This document shows, in pieces, positions 9,777 through 20,639 of a DNA stretch of 64,000 bases (the first letter of the stretch is position 1; each line of letters starts with the position of its first letter). Under the pieces are notes generated by a model. The model was not told the DNA's origin. It saw nothing but the letters and a program-made list of their open reading frames with translations, and did not search any database. The position numbers and the translations under genes are program-made. This DNA is from Selaginella moellendorffii (Eukaryota > Streptophyta > Lycopodiopsida > Selaginellales > Selaginellaceae), in assembly GCF_000143415.4 (NCBI RefSeq), contig NW_003314371.1, forward strand, positions 517,463-581,462, in the 5' to 3' direction.

Positions 9777-11480
9777 TCAGAGTTTCTCTTGGGCTATATC
9801 CCCATCATGTAACTGGCATGCAGCCAGGAAGGCCGTCCAAGCAACATGGTCGCACGGCAAGCTCTGGGCCACATCCTTGGCGAGCTCCATCTCCCCGGAC
9901 TTTGCGAGTAGCTCCAGCACGCAGCTGTAGTGTGGATTGCCTGGCAGCACTCCAAAGTCGAGGCTGGCGGAGACGAAGCAGCGCCATCCGGCATCCAAAT
10001 CGCCGCAGTGTTTGAAAGCAAGAAGAGCGCTCAAGAACGATGTCTCATCGGGGACTTCTCCAGCCAAGACCATCTCGTGCCAAACCGACGTAGCAGCACC
10101 CTTACAATCCCCACAGCTCGAGCACCACGCTATCATGGTGTTCCACGATACCAAGTTTCGGATGGGCATTCTGTCGAAGACTAGAACCAAGCGGTCGAGG
10201 TGACCGGCGCGTCCAAAAGCAGCGATACTGGCAGTCCAGGCCGTGACGTTTCTTGCAGGCATTCTCGCAAAGGTGGCCTCCGCCTCCATAAGATGCCCAT
10301 TGTAGATATAACCCGCTAAGAGGGCGTTCCAAGAGACCACGTCGGGAGCCTCTGTGGTATCAAACAATACCTTTGCTTGCTCGACATGCCTGGCTCGGGC
10401 ATATGCTGTCAGCATTGAGTTTACGGTGACTGTAGTCCGTTCCGGCATAGTTTCAAACACACGGCTTGCCTCCTCAACTTTACCAGATTGGGAGTATACT
10501 TGCAAGAGCAAAGTCCATGACACCACGTTAGTTTCTGGCATTTTCGTAAACAACATTTCTGTTGCTTTACAAAACCCATTTTCGGCAAATGCTCTAAGGA
10601 GTATGTTATATGACACTAAGTTTCTTACTGGCATTGTGCTAAACACGTTCATGCAAGAATCCAAATCACCACTAACTAAGTAACCACTTATCATGATGTT
10701 CCAGGACACTATATTTCTTTCGGCCATGCTCTTGAACAACGCTTCTGACTTACGCATATCGAGGCTTTCGCCATATGTGGCAAGCAAGGAGTTACAAACC
10801 ATGAGGTTTTGTACAGGCATATCCAAGGAAATCGCTAACACCATATCCACATCACGTACTTCAGACAGCGCTTGCATCAGTGTCGCGCAAGAAACCACGT
10901 CCCTCTCGGGCATTCTCGAAAAGATTATCTTTGTTTGTTCAAGCTGCCCACTCAAGGCATATGCTGAAAGGAGAGCGTTCCAAGACACTAGATCGTGCTC
11001 AGCCATTTCGTCAAAGACATGCTTGGCTTGCTCCAGCTGACCATTATTTGCAAAACCCGTGATTTTTGTGTTCCATGAAAGAATGCTAAACTCCGGCATG
11101 CGCTGCGCTAACGCTTCCATTTCCGACAGGTACCCGGAATTGGCATTTGCAAGCAGTATCACATTCCAAGCCACCACATTTGTCAGCGGCATCGCACCGA
11201 ACAAGAGCATCGCCTCGTGAACGCAGCCACTGTGGGCATACGCAGCGAGGATGGCAGTCCATGAGAAAAGGTTTGGAACGCGAATGGAATCGAAGACCGC
11301 CCGAGCGTCGATGATGCTTCCACATCGATCGTAGGTTCCTATGAGCAAGTTCGCCAGGAACTTCTCGTGCCGCAGTGCTGGGTTCTGGGAAATGCAACTG
11401 TGGATGCGTCTGGCATCCACCAAGTCACTGCATTTGTGGAGAAGGCTGGCCAGCTCGGGTCGGGATGTATTTGCCACCAT
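9777..11480 (-). CDS. Intronless PPR protein, 567 aa, no DYW domain
   Basis: Pentatricopeptide-repeat protein of the PLS type, in which repeats bind RNA bases one by one in plastids or mitochondria. About fifteen repeats run from residue 10 to 530, with typical units such as NVVAWNVILLANANSGYLSEM, HDLVSWNALLSAYALSGQLEQ, NIVSWNIMISGYLVSGDLDSC and NVTAWTASIAAFGRAGHLDRL. Most repeats are of the 31-residue S form. The protein ends with VAWTAFLAACQLHDGDI, the place where an E domain would begin, then stops; no E/DYW deaminase follows. No clear targeting peptide is visible in the first 15 residues. A fragment of the 3' end is copied at 3725-4185. Either a genuine short PPR or one truncated by the duplication. 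Confidence 0.88.
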   Translation of the reverse strand: MVANTSRPELASLLHKCSDLVDARRIHSCISQNPALRHEKFLANLLIGTYDRCGSIIDARAVFDSIRVPNLFSWTAILAAYAHSGCVHEAMLLFGAMPLTNVVAWNVILLANANSGYLSEMEALAQRMPEFSILSWNTKITGFANNGQLEQAKHVFDEMAEHDLVSWNALLSAYALSGQLEQTKIIFSRMPERDVVSCATLMQALSEVRDVDMVLAISLDMPVQNLMVCNSLLATYGESLDMRKSEALFKSMAERNIVSWNIMISGYLVSGDLDSCMNVFSTMPVRNLVSYNILLRAFAENGFCKATEMLFTKMPETNVVSWTLLLQVYSQSGKVEEASRVFETMPERTTVTVNSMLTAYARARHVEQAKVLFDTTEAPDVVSWNALLAGYIYNGHLMEAEATFARMPARNVTAWTASIAAFGRAGHLDRLVLVFDRMPIRNLVSWNTMIAWCSSCGDCKGAATSVWHEMVLAGEVPDETSFLSALLAFKHCGDLDAGWRCFVSASLDFGVLPGNPHYSCVLELLAKSGEMELAKDVAQSLPCDHVAWTAFLAACQLHDGDIAQEKL

Positions 11481-11618
11481 CTTTTCATGTTGCTTGGCTT
11501 GTGACTGATCATATCATGTTTATTTATATGCTTTTGGCATCCGTGGCAGTGGGACTCTTGCCAGATGTCGCTACACAGATACGTACTTACATGGTTAAAG
11601 ATGATTGAAACTTTGTCA

Positions 11619-12300
11619 ATGGACCTAACGATCGTGTTGTGCTCCTCAACTTTCATCATTCTCTTGGTTGTTTGGAGTTACAAGGTGTGCACAAATCTTC
11701 TACCAAGTCCATGGGGATCGGCACTTGCTCAGAGGAATATATTAAGTGGTGTTGTTTCAAGCCAGGAGCTAGTCAAGGAGCGCTTCACTTTGGTCAATTT
11801 TGTCCCTTGGTATTTGAGATGGCTGGTTGGTGGATTCCCCAGCACAAAGGTGTGCATGCAAAGCCAGACAAGTTCTTGTAAAAGATTGTGGACGAGCACA
11901 AAGGCAGCACCCGGGAATGCCTTCCTTGACACCACGCTCCTCTTCTTTGGTGAGGGAACACAAGGAAACTTGCATAGAAGTGTCAAAGTTTTTTGTGGGG
12001 TTTCTTTCAGGACATGTTTGCTGCCAGAACTGATTCATCTGTTGTTCCAAGCGAGTGGCTGCTGAAGCGGTACTGCAAAAGCCTCGGGGCTTAGCATGAG
12101 CTCAAGAGGAGCTTGACAGGGTTGTGGGAAATGCGAGAATTTTGAGAGAGTCAGATTTCTCCAAGCTGGAATACCTTGGAACAATCATCAAGGACACATT
12201 TACAATCCTTGGTGGCTATGAGATTCCCAAAGGAACCACAGCTTGCTGTTAATGTGTTGGCGGTGCAAATGGATCCCCACCCTATTTCTACCCAACCTTT
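11619..12300 (+). pseudogene. Cytochrome P450 pseudogene (internal deletions)
   Basis: Starts like its neighbour at 13747 (MDLTIVLCSSTFIILLVVW, a membrane anchor), followed by a damaged proline hinge (LLPSPWG). It then jumps from VVSSQELVKE straight to NFVPWYLRWL, losing roughly 120 residues. Stops follow. Later pieces are [11 protein letters not shown]-, [13 protein letters not shown]- and [10 protein letters not shown]-like, and the heme-binding region is absent. A relic of the same CYP71-clan lineage as the intact genes. Confidence 0.85.
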
Positions 12301-12359
12301 GAGCCAAGACTTTTTGATCTCTGGCTTTTGATTATTTACATCACCTACCATATGTGAAT

Positions 12360-13690
12360 ATAGTTTATTAAACCCTCTTAGGGTTTTAAAAGTTGATCAT
12401 TTTAATTTAATATTTTTATATGTTATTACTTTTAGCATGTGTTAGTAATTCTTTTATCCCTTTTTAGAGACTTGTTTATCAATTAGTTCATTTTAGTCTT
12501 TCAAATGCTTCTTTAAGTATTTCATTTGTGCTTTAGATTTTTCAAACTAAAGCTTTTAGTTCAAACATATTACACTTATTTAAATTTTACCTCTCAACCA
12601 TTTCTATAGGCCATATATTTAGTTTTACTTTGAGACTTAAAAATTTGTGTTTTACAGTTAAATGATTCCATTGATAAAGAATCTGTTAAAATTAAAAGAT
12701 TGACAACTTACATAAAGTAGAAAGTAATATATATCATAATACATGATATTGACTTGGAGGCCATAAAGGGTAGTCAAAAAGTAAAGATCCTTTAGATTTA
12801 AATATCAAGAGATAAAATTAAAATATAATACTTTATTATAAGTTGTTAAAGATATAAAATGTGATTAACATTGCATCCTTTAGTATAATACCTTTATACT
12901 ATCTAAAGAATGTTTCCCCTTTTTACCAAATCTATTTTAAAATAAAGGAGAAAGTTTTTTAGATACAAGGATAAAAAATTTGCATAAAGAATGCAAGGAT
13001 AAAAGAAGTAACATTTAAGTTAAGAAAAGTTTGAGTAAAAGTAGAAATTAGCATAAAAGAAAATAAACTTCCAAAATAAAAATTAAAGTAAAATATACAA
13101 ATTAAGTAAAATTTTAATGAAAATGCAAAGGTATTGCATCCTAAGTGATAATAAAGTGGTACATATGTGTTGTCTAGACCATGAATACAATTAAAATTAT
13201 ATTTTAATTAACATAGGATATAAAACATGACATAAAGATGTATGAATGTTCTCTAGATTGAAGACAAAAGAATCTACACTAGAAAACAATAAAAACTGTT
13301 TAAAAGTATTATAGAAATTAATGAATAATAAAGAGATCTTGGTTGTTACTATTATTTGAAGTAAAATTTCATTATAGCTCATAGTAAACCACTTAAAACA
13401 AAGCATCTCCAAACAAAGAATATTTTTGGCTCAATTTTTGCAAATATTCTATTGGATCAAACAAGTTACTAAATTCCTACAAACCCATTTGATTTTGTGG
13501 GCTAAGAACAAGGTACCACCTTTTTCTTGGCTTCAAAAGTTTCTAATGAACAAGTGGAAACTTCTGGCTAAGAATTGTGTGTGCTTTTGAAATAACAGCT
13601 CACTGGGTCCTTTGGAACTCTCATGTTATTGGAAGGACTCAATGTGGGCCAATCAAGGCGACTTAGACTGGTACAAGGTGGCTACTAACC
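12360..13690. other. AT-rich intergenic stretch, no gene seen
   Basis: About 1.3 kb, strongly AT-rich, between a P450 pseudogene and an intact P450. Only short chance reading frames are present. Similar AT-rich blocks flank the other P450 genes at 34.8-37.2 kb and 38.4-40.8 kb. Confidence 0.7.
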
Positions 13691-13701
13691 ATTCTCTGTA
13701 G

Positions 13702-13715
13702 TCCAATTTAAATAG
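13702..13715 (+). promoter_or_regulatory. CCAAT and TATA-like box before the P450 gene
   Basis: CCAATTTAAATAG lies about 32-45 bp before the start codon at 13747. Position fits a core promoter with a short leader; no experimental support. Confidence 0.35.
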
Positions 13716-13746
13716 TTGGGCACCATTAACACAAGCACCCACAGAA

Positions 13747-15284
13747 ATGGATCTAGCACTTCTTGTGAGCTCTGCAGCTTTCATCACTCTCTTGGTCTTG
13801 TGGTTCTGGAAATCTTCCTCAAATCTTCCACCAGGTCCATGGGGATTGCCCCTGATTGGCCACTTACACTTGCTAGCAGGAATGCCCCCACACAGAGCAT
13901 TCCAACGCATAGCCAAGAAGTATGGTCCTATTACTTCATTGAGGCTGGGAATGATCCCAACCGTGGTGATTTCCAGCCAAGAGCTTGCCAAGGAGATCTT
14001 CACCACACACGATCTAAATTTTGCTTCCAGGCCATACTTGGTTTTAGGTGACCACTTCAGCTATAACTTTTCTGGAATTGGAACCAGTCCCTATGGAGAG
14101 CTATGGCGAAACACCCGCAAGCTGTGTACAATGGAGCTCTTCACGGCCAAGTGTATTGACTCCTTCTCTTGGGTCAGAAGGGATGAGCTTTCTCGTACCT
14201 TGGAGTGGATTTTGAAGGACCATGGCGATGACAAACCTGTGGAGGTGAGAAAAGTGGCCAGTGTTTTCTCCTTCAACATCACATCACGAATTTTGATGAG
14301 CAAGAGGTACTTTGGTGATGAAAACGTAGATGCCCATGCCATGGAATTCAAGGAGCTCAATGACAAAGTTCTTGAGCTGGCGATCAATCCCTGCATTAGC
14401 AACTTGGTGCCCTGGTACTTGAGATGGCTGGACTGGCAGATTCCTCGCTACAAGCGAATCCATGCCAAGCAAGACGAGTTCTTGCAGAAGATTGTTGAGG
14501 AGCACAAGGAGACGACACGGGAATGCAAGGACTTCCTCGATATCATGCTCGACTTCTTTGGAGCAGGGACACAAGGGGAGACTTACGTAAAGGCGAATCT
14601 CATAGTAAGCTTTGCAAAACTTCTCCTTGATTGCTTATTTCTTATGCTACAAATGCCCAGGAGATGTTAATGGCTGGTACTGATACCATCACCACCGTGA
14701 GCGAGTGGCTCATGGGTGCAGTGATGCACAATCCTCGAGTCATGGCCAAGCTCCACGAGGAGCTCGACAGTGTTGTGGGCAACACTCGGATGGTGCAAGA
14801 GTCGGACCTCCAAAAGCTCGAGTACCTCCAGATTGTCCTCAAGGAATCACTCAGACGCTATCCTCCGGGAGCCTTACTCATACCGCGCATCTCAAGCCAA
14901 GCAGCAACCGTTGGCGGCTTTCACGTTCCAAAAGGGACCACTCTCCTGGTGAATGCATGGGCGATTGGAATGGATCCGGCAGTGTGGGAGAATCCCACAC
15001 AATTCCACCCGGAGCGCTTCTTGGGGAGCTCCATCGATGTCAAAGGCCAAAACTTTGAGCTCCTCCCGTTTGGATCTGGGCGGAGACAGTGTCCGGGAAT
15101 GGGCATGGGATTGCGATCAGTGGAGCTGCTCGTGGCAAATCTCATCCATGGCTTCGACTGGAGCTTTGTGCCTGGGACAACGCCGTCCATGGAAGATGTT
15201 TTCTTCACTACTGCGCAGCTCAAGACCCCATTGCAAGCCATGGCGACTCCAAGGCTCCCCAAGGAGGTCTACATCAAAGTTTAG
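13747..15284 (+). CDS. Cytochrome P450, CYP71 clan, 493 aa
   Basis: ER-anchored heme monooxygenase using electrons from P450 reductase. Two exons, 13747-14604 and 14661-15284, join in frame. In order: N-terminal membrane helix (residues 3-21), proline hinge NLPPGPWGLPLIGHLH, I-helix MLMAGTDTITT with the AGTDT oxygen-binding groove at the start of exon 2, K-helix ESLRRYPP (ExxR), HPERF, and the heme loop FGSGRRQCPG with the cysteine ligand. All key residues are present and the length is normal, so an active enzyme is expected. The single intron just before the I-helix is shared with the genes at 33274, 40850 and 49631. The substrate cannot be told; relatives act in phenolic and terpenoid metabolism. 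Confidence 0.95.
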
Positions 15285-15560
15285 AGATCACTTAGTGGAC
15301 TTTGCCACAAAGACTATTCTACTCGTATTAAATAGCTGGTTTTTCCATGTCTATATGCTCATATGTAGGCTTTTGGATTGCAGCAATATGTTTGTCAGAT
15401 CCAAATTCCAAGGAGTCCTCAAAGCCTCGCTCGATCAATCCAAAAGAGTCTCCTTCTCATTTATGTACTAAGTAAGCATCTACAAAGGTTGGAAGAGATT
15501 TTCTTCCACTGTGAAAGAAAGGAGACACCGATAAAAAGAGGCCCACGAAAGCTTTGCTTG

Positions 15561-17251
15561 TCACAGAGTGTAGCAGTCCAAGTGGTGATTATTCTGAGTG
15601 GCATTGCATGCTCGAGCTGGCCCAAAGATCAGCTCCACGCAAAAGTTTTGGCCGATTATCGATCGTCCGTTCCTAGTCACCTTGTCGAGATCGCCTTTGC
15701 CCAGCTGCCAAACATTCCAATCATCAGATCTAGCACTTTCTTTGCTTTTTGGCAGAGAATTCTAGCCTCTTTTGCTTACCTGCATCATGCTACCCGATAT
15801 AAAGTAAGTGTTGAAGCAAAAGTAGAAGAGCCTTCCACCGTTTTTGTTGTAGAAAATCGCCCTCACATCGCCTGATACCTGGATTTGCAAGGTTTCATGT
15901 CAAAAAAGCCCTGGAAACGAACGAAAACGATGCCACTCACGCATATAGGCTTGTCGAAGTAATGGTCGAGGCAGTCCTTCTTCAAGAGGTTCGGCCTCTC
16001 CGTGTCCATCTGGACGACGAAGCGCGGTTGATTCTCCTTGCTCTTCTCATCGCCTTCCTTTGGGAGGAAGGATAAGTAGTAGCGTGGACTTACTGTGCGA
16101 ACAAATCCTTTCTTCAACGGCTCGCACAGCCCCGACGCAATCTCCACGGGAGACTTGTAGAGCTCTCCTGGCTCCTGCATCAAGTCAGTCCCGAGACGTG
16201 ATTGCTTGGAGATAGTTGAGCACGACGATAGATTGTTACGTACCTCTTGGATTTCCTTGATCGAAAACTTCACAGCATCCGTCGAATTTGTATCATACAG
16301 ACGAATCCTTCGCAGTTCTCGGGGCTTTGGAGGTGGAATACGAACGTCCGGGACACCTCCATCGCTCGGAAAGACAAGGATTTTACTCCAGTAGCGAACA
16401 TACCTTCGCTGGCTCGGGATCGTCACCTGGAAAGCTCTAGCTGGTGAGTTTCGAGAAAAAAAGAAAAGAAAAGAAGAAAAGTCTAATGCCAGGCTTCTTA
16501 CTCCTTGGTTATTATATGTGCGACGACTCCCATACAACTGCAAAGCTTCCTCGGCTGGCATTCCTTTGTACACGAGATACGCGCAAACCATCAAGCCCGT
16601 CCGGCCTTTCCCAGCCTGTGCAGACACAAAGGCAGAAAATAATCAAACATGGAGAGCGTTTTGGTACGAGCAATGTAGCTGCCAAGCTACGAGACAAAAT
16701 GCCAAACTCTGGAACAAAGTGGAATACAAAGTCTAAAATCTAGGCTTACTTTGCAGTGGATCACCGCCACGTTCCGAGGGTCCTGTAGAAGCCAATCCTC
16801 CACGCTCTCGCAGAAGAGCTGGATGAGCGACAGTGGCGGTACGTGCATATCGTCGAAGGGAAACGTCTCGACTCGGCCATGGAAGCTGCCGGGATCATAG
16901 CTGCATTCCACGCAGAGATTGTAAACCTGGTGGAAGAAGAAAAACCCATCAGGAAAGGAAATCTATGATACCAAGTTGGAAGAGAGAAATGAAAAAGCTT
17001 ACTTTGTAGTAAGATCCGTGCTTGACGTCGAGCGCTCGCTGGACTTGCCACATAGGATTCCGATACATGGCGGTCATGTCCTCGGCGGGGAAGGACATGG
17101 CCACGAGTCTGTCCGTGATGTAGGACATATCCAAGTTATAGCCCCCGAGAACAAGGCGGCGGCGCTCCTTGGAGACGAGGCTCCGGAGATAGTGCGACCC
17201 GGCAATGAATTCGATAAGCCTTCCTTTGAGGAATCCTCCATGGTTTGTCAA
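15561..17251 (-). CDS. PTEN-type phosphatase, 399 aa
   Basis: Dual-specificity phosphatase of the PTEN family, which removes the 3-phosphate of phosphoinositides and can act on phosphotyrosine. Seven exons: 17251-17003, 16926-16750, 16615-16502, 16426-16244, 16174-15941, 15878-15780 and 15704-15561, all GT-AG and in frame. The N-terminus has KERRRLVLGGYNLDMSYIT, matching the family's lipid-binding lead-in. The active-site P-loop is HCKAGKGRTG, identical to the PTEN consensus, with the general-acid region FPFDDMHVPP before it. The second half is the C2 domain (RIRLYDTNSTD, KPICVSGDVRAIFYN, YFISG). Length is close to human PTEN, but the long acidic tail and PDZ ligand are absent, as usual in plants. 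Confidence 0.94.
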
Positions 17252-18198
17252 TTGCCCGCCACCACCAGCAAGAGAGTGCTTGGCCCCCGTCGTGCCTTTG
17301 TTGTTCTTCCTCTTTTCCTTGTGCTTCCTCTCCCTACTATGGAGAATATCGAGACGAGAGAATCGCTACTTGTCCTTGGCGAGAGGCCCTGCTACATTGT
17401 TGCATCCCTGCTGCTTCCTGCCCGATAGGAACGATTCCACGCACCCCTTCCTGAATTTGCACTTCCGGCCTTGCCCGATGCTAAGCGGCAGTGAGGGCGC
17501 CACTGGAACCGCGGCAACGGCGCTCACAGCCACGGCCGCTGCCCAAGCGGGAGATCGCGGATCGATCTTGACGGATTCCAAGGCGGGCGGATGAGCGCTG
17601 CGGGAATTTGACCGCGCGGAGCACCAATGCGGCCGGCTTACATCCGATGCCGCGTGAAATTCGCGATAAGTGACCCCGATCTGAGCTCCCGATCGACGAT
17701 CTAGCTAGCCTAGCGCCTCTCCTCTCCAATCGCTCCGAGGACGCACAGACACACAATCACGGACACCCAAATCCCTAGGTTGCTGCCAGCCGTTGATAGC
17801 ATGCCCGGTTATCTAATGGCCACGATAACAGCACTCCCCGTGGCCGTCCAATTTACAACGTACGGTCGCGATGCAAAGGCGGCCGTCCACGTGTCCTTTT
17901 TGCCACGTTGGATTTCCGGACGTTGCGTAACACACCATGTGTCCTTGGAGATTTGACTTTCTCCAAAAACCCAAAAACTCTCTCTCGCGTCCCTCGCTCT
18001 CACGAAGAAATACGCAAACAAAAACACGTCTTTTTTTACATTTTCATGTTCTGGGTCATGATCTTGGCGAAGTTTCGTAAGCTAGATAATTGCCAGCAAG
18101 GAGTTTGCTGCGTGATCACTACTGGATGATGCGTGTCCCACATTGTCCGATTCGTGAATGCTGCGCTGCGCAAATTCCCTGTAGTGATTGCCGCAAAG
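17252..18198. other. Intergenic, probable PTEN promoter side; no gene seen
   Basis: About 950 bp upstream of the PTEN-type gene and downstream of the small gene at 18199. GC content is moderate and several short frames are present, but none has conserved features. Confidence 0.6.
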
Positions 18199-18796
18199 CT
18201 AGCTTCCACGAGGAGCTGGAAAAAAAAAGAGAAGCGTTTGATTGATCACGCGAGCTTCTGGATGAAACTTTTGGAAATGGAATGGAAAGTTTTACGTACC
18301 TTGCGGCTTGGTCGTGGTGGTGGCTTTGGGATCCTCTTCGCTCTTGGGTGTTTTCTTCTCCGTGGAAGCTCCCCTGTTCTTGAGCTCCGGGATGCCCAGC
18401 TCCTCCGCGAGATCGCCCTTGACGCTCTCGTGGAAAGGATCCATGCCTTCCTCGCTGGCGGCGTGGCCGAACCCCTCCTCGACTGACCTCGTCGCGTACT
18501 TGTCCCCGTACGCTTCAAACATAAACTCCCGGCTGCGAAAGAAAGGAATTTTTTTTTTTTTTACGATGATCAGCGAAGTTCTCATCACGAGGAAATAAAT
18601 GCTTCGCTCATTAAAATCTTTGGCCTAAAAGCTCTCACGGGAAGAATGCACGATCACGGAATGCCTATCGAAATTTCGAGAAATGCCAGTACCTGGATTT
18701 GGCGCCTTCTTTCCCGGCCTCCAGCGGCTGCTGGTTAGATGGATTCACAGGCTGATGGAGATTGTGCTCCTTCTTCGTGCCCTCCCGCTGATCCAT
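18199..18796 (-). CDS. Small hydrophilic protein, about 117 aa, unrecognised
   Basis: Three exons (18796-18693, 18534-about 18301, then a short last exon ending at 18199) join in frame at GT-AG introns. The protein starts MDQREGTKKEHNLHQP, has a conserved-looking middle (SREFMFEAYGDKYATRSVEE, then GFGHAASEEGMDPFHESVKG), and ends in a Lys/Glu/Thr-rich tail. It is strongly hydrophilic, lacks hydrophobic segments, and resembles a LEA-type or disordered protein in composition. I do not recognise the family. An alternative is that the last exon is mis-set, because only five residues follow the last junction. Confidence 0.6.
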
Positions 18797-19070
18797 CGCC
18801 TTGCAGCAAACGAAGCTCCGGCCGCGCGAAGGAGGAGGAGGAGGAGCAAGAAAGATGAGCGGCGATGGAGGACGATAGATCGACGCCGCTACCGCCGAGC
18901 CGAAGACCTGCTGGCGAAGAAATGAGGCTGAGAAGGGCAACATCGTGTTCTTCCCTCGATTGGGTTAGGGCTTACCTTGTATCGACGCGTGGCCTCCTGC
19001 ATGGCCAACACGTGTCATGGAGAAGATTCTGGGGTATATGCTGCTAGGGTTTTGGTAGGGTTTGCGGGAA
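18797..19070. other. Divergent promoter region between small gene and RFC gene
   Basis: The small protein gene (minus) and the RFC gene (plus) diverge from this 274-bp segment. It carries TAGGGTTTTGGTAGGGTTTG just before the RFC start; AGGGTTT is a telo-box-like element common before plant replication and housekeeping genes. Confidence 0.45.
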
Positions 19071-20602
19071 ATGGCGTCCCGAGAGGAGTATGATCTTCCG
19101 TGGGTGGAGAAGTATCGCCCGCAGAAGCTCGCGGATGTGGTTGGGAACCAGGATGCGATCGGGAGGCTCCAGGTGATTGCTCGCGATGGCAACATGCCCA
19201 ACCTCATCTTCTCGGTCAGTGAAATGCGATCCCGATTGAAATGCTCGATTCTCAATCGCGTTTTGTGTGTGTCAAGGGTCCTCCCGGGATTGGGAAGACG
19301 ACGTGCATTATGGCGATGGCTCACGAGATGCTGGGCGCTTTAGCCAAAGAAGCGGTGCTTGAGCTCAATGCCTCGGACGACAGGTTAGTGTTCTTCTCTT
19401 GTTCCAAAGTTTTTCCATTCTTTTTTCAAAGTTCTTCCATTCTTTTCCAAAGTTCTTCTATTCTTTTTTCAATGTTCTTCCATTCTTTTTCCAAAGTTCT
19501 TCCATTCTTTTTCCAAAGTTCTTCCATTCTTTTTCCAAAGTTCTTCCATCCCTTCCTTTGTTCGTGCTTTGCATTGATCGAGGGAGCGTGATTGATCCTT
19601 TTTTTTTTTTCTTTCAGAGGGATCGACGTTGTGCGAAACAAGATCAAAATGTTCGCTCAGAAGAAACTCACGCTTCCGCGTGGTCGTCACAAGGTCGTCA
19701 TCCTGGACGAAGCCGACAGGTTTTTACCGATCGGAAGAAAAATCATCTTTCCTGTGACGAGATCATTCTGAACTCCATTCTTCACGTGTTGTGGCAGTAT
19801 GACTTCTGGTGCTCAACAAGCTCTCCGACGAACCATGGAGATTTATTCCTCCAGCACCCGCTTTGGCCTGGCGTGTAACCTGTCGTCCCAGATCATCGAG
19901 CCCATCCAGAGCCGCTGCGCTATCGTGAGATTCACGAGGCTCTCTGAGCAGGACATTCTCGCGCGGCTTCTCAAGGTCGCTGCCGCCGAGAAGGTACTCT
20001 TGGAACTTTAAAAACCATTTTTTCTAGATCTTCTTGCAATCTTGTTCTCCAGGTCCCCTATGTTCCGGAAGGCCTGGAAGCGGTGGTTTTCACCGCCGAC
20101 GGTGACATGCGCCAAGCTCTCAACAATCTGCAAGCTACGTATAGCGGTTTCCAGTTTGTTAATCGAGAGAATGTGTTCAAGGTAAGGAAACCAGTCTCTT
20201 CTATTTTTTATGTTTAGAGTTTCCATATGTTTGTTTTGCAGGTCTGTGATCAACCACATCCCTTGCTTGTGTCGACTATGATCCAGAATACACTGGCTGG
20301 AAAGATCGATGAAGCGTACCTGGGGATGAAGCAGCTGTATGATCTTGGTTACTCGGCCTCGGACATCATCACAACGCTGTTTAGAGTCGTGAAGAACTTT
20401 GACATGCCGGAGTTCCTCAAGCTGGAATATATCAAGGTCGGTATCACGGAGTTGATGAGAAACTTTACGATAATCAAATTCTCTTGTATTGCAGGAAGTA
20501 GGCTTTGCGCATATGAGGATCGCAGAGGGTGTAGGCTCGCTGCTGCAGCTAACAGGACTCTTGGCGAAGCTTTGCTTGCTCAGGGAGAAAGCGAAAGCGT
20601 GA
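19071..20602 (+). CDS. RFC2: Replication factor C subunit (human RFC2 / yeast Rfc4 type)
   Basis: AAA+ clamp-loader subunit that helps load PCNA on DNA. Seven exons: 19071-19214, 19277-19383, 19618-19719, 19798-19993, 20053-20181, 20242-20436 and 20495-20602, about 326 aa, normal for the family. Motifs in order: [12 protein letters not shown] (RFC box II), Walker [25 protein letters not shown], Walker [25 protein letters not shown], sensor 1 FGLACN, the SRC arginine-finger motif in [10 protein letters not shown], and [11 protein letters not shown] (sensor 2). The C-terminal collar domain follows. [16 protein letters not shown] and the short C-terminus point to RFC2/Rfc4 rather than the other small subunits. 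Start chosen at MASREEYD. The gene converges with HCF101, 37 bp between stop codons. Confidence 0.94.
19399..19556. repeat. 22-bp minisatellite in RFC intron 2
   Basis: About seven tandem copies of a unit like CCAAAGTTCTTCCATTCTTT plus two T, with small variation. It lies wholly inside the intron between exons 2 and 3 and makes that intron far longer (about 234 bp) than its neighbours. The plus strand is pyrimidine-rich. Confidence 0.9.
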
Positions 20603-20639
20603 AAGCGTCGAGTCGTAGAACACGAAAACTGTTACCTCC

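Noticed and set aside
19426-19690. Antisense frame with [14 protein letters not shown]-type repeats that looks like a coiled-coil protein
   Set aside because: It is the complement of the pyrimidine minisatellite inside an RFC intron.
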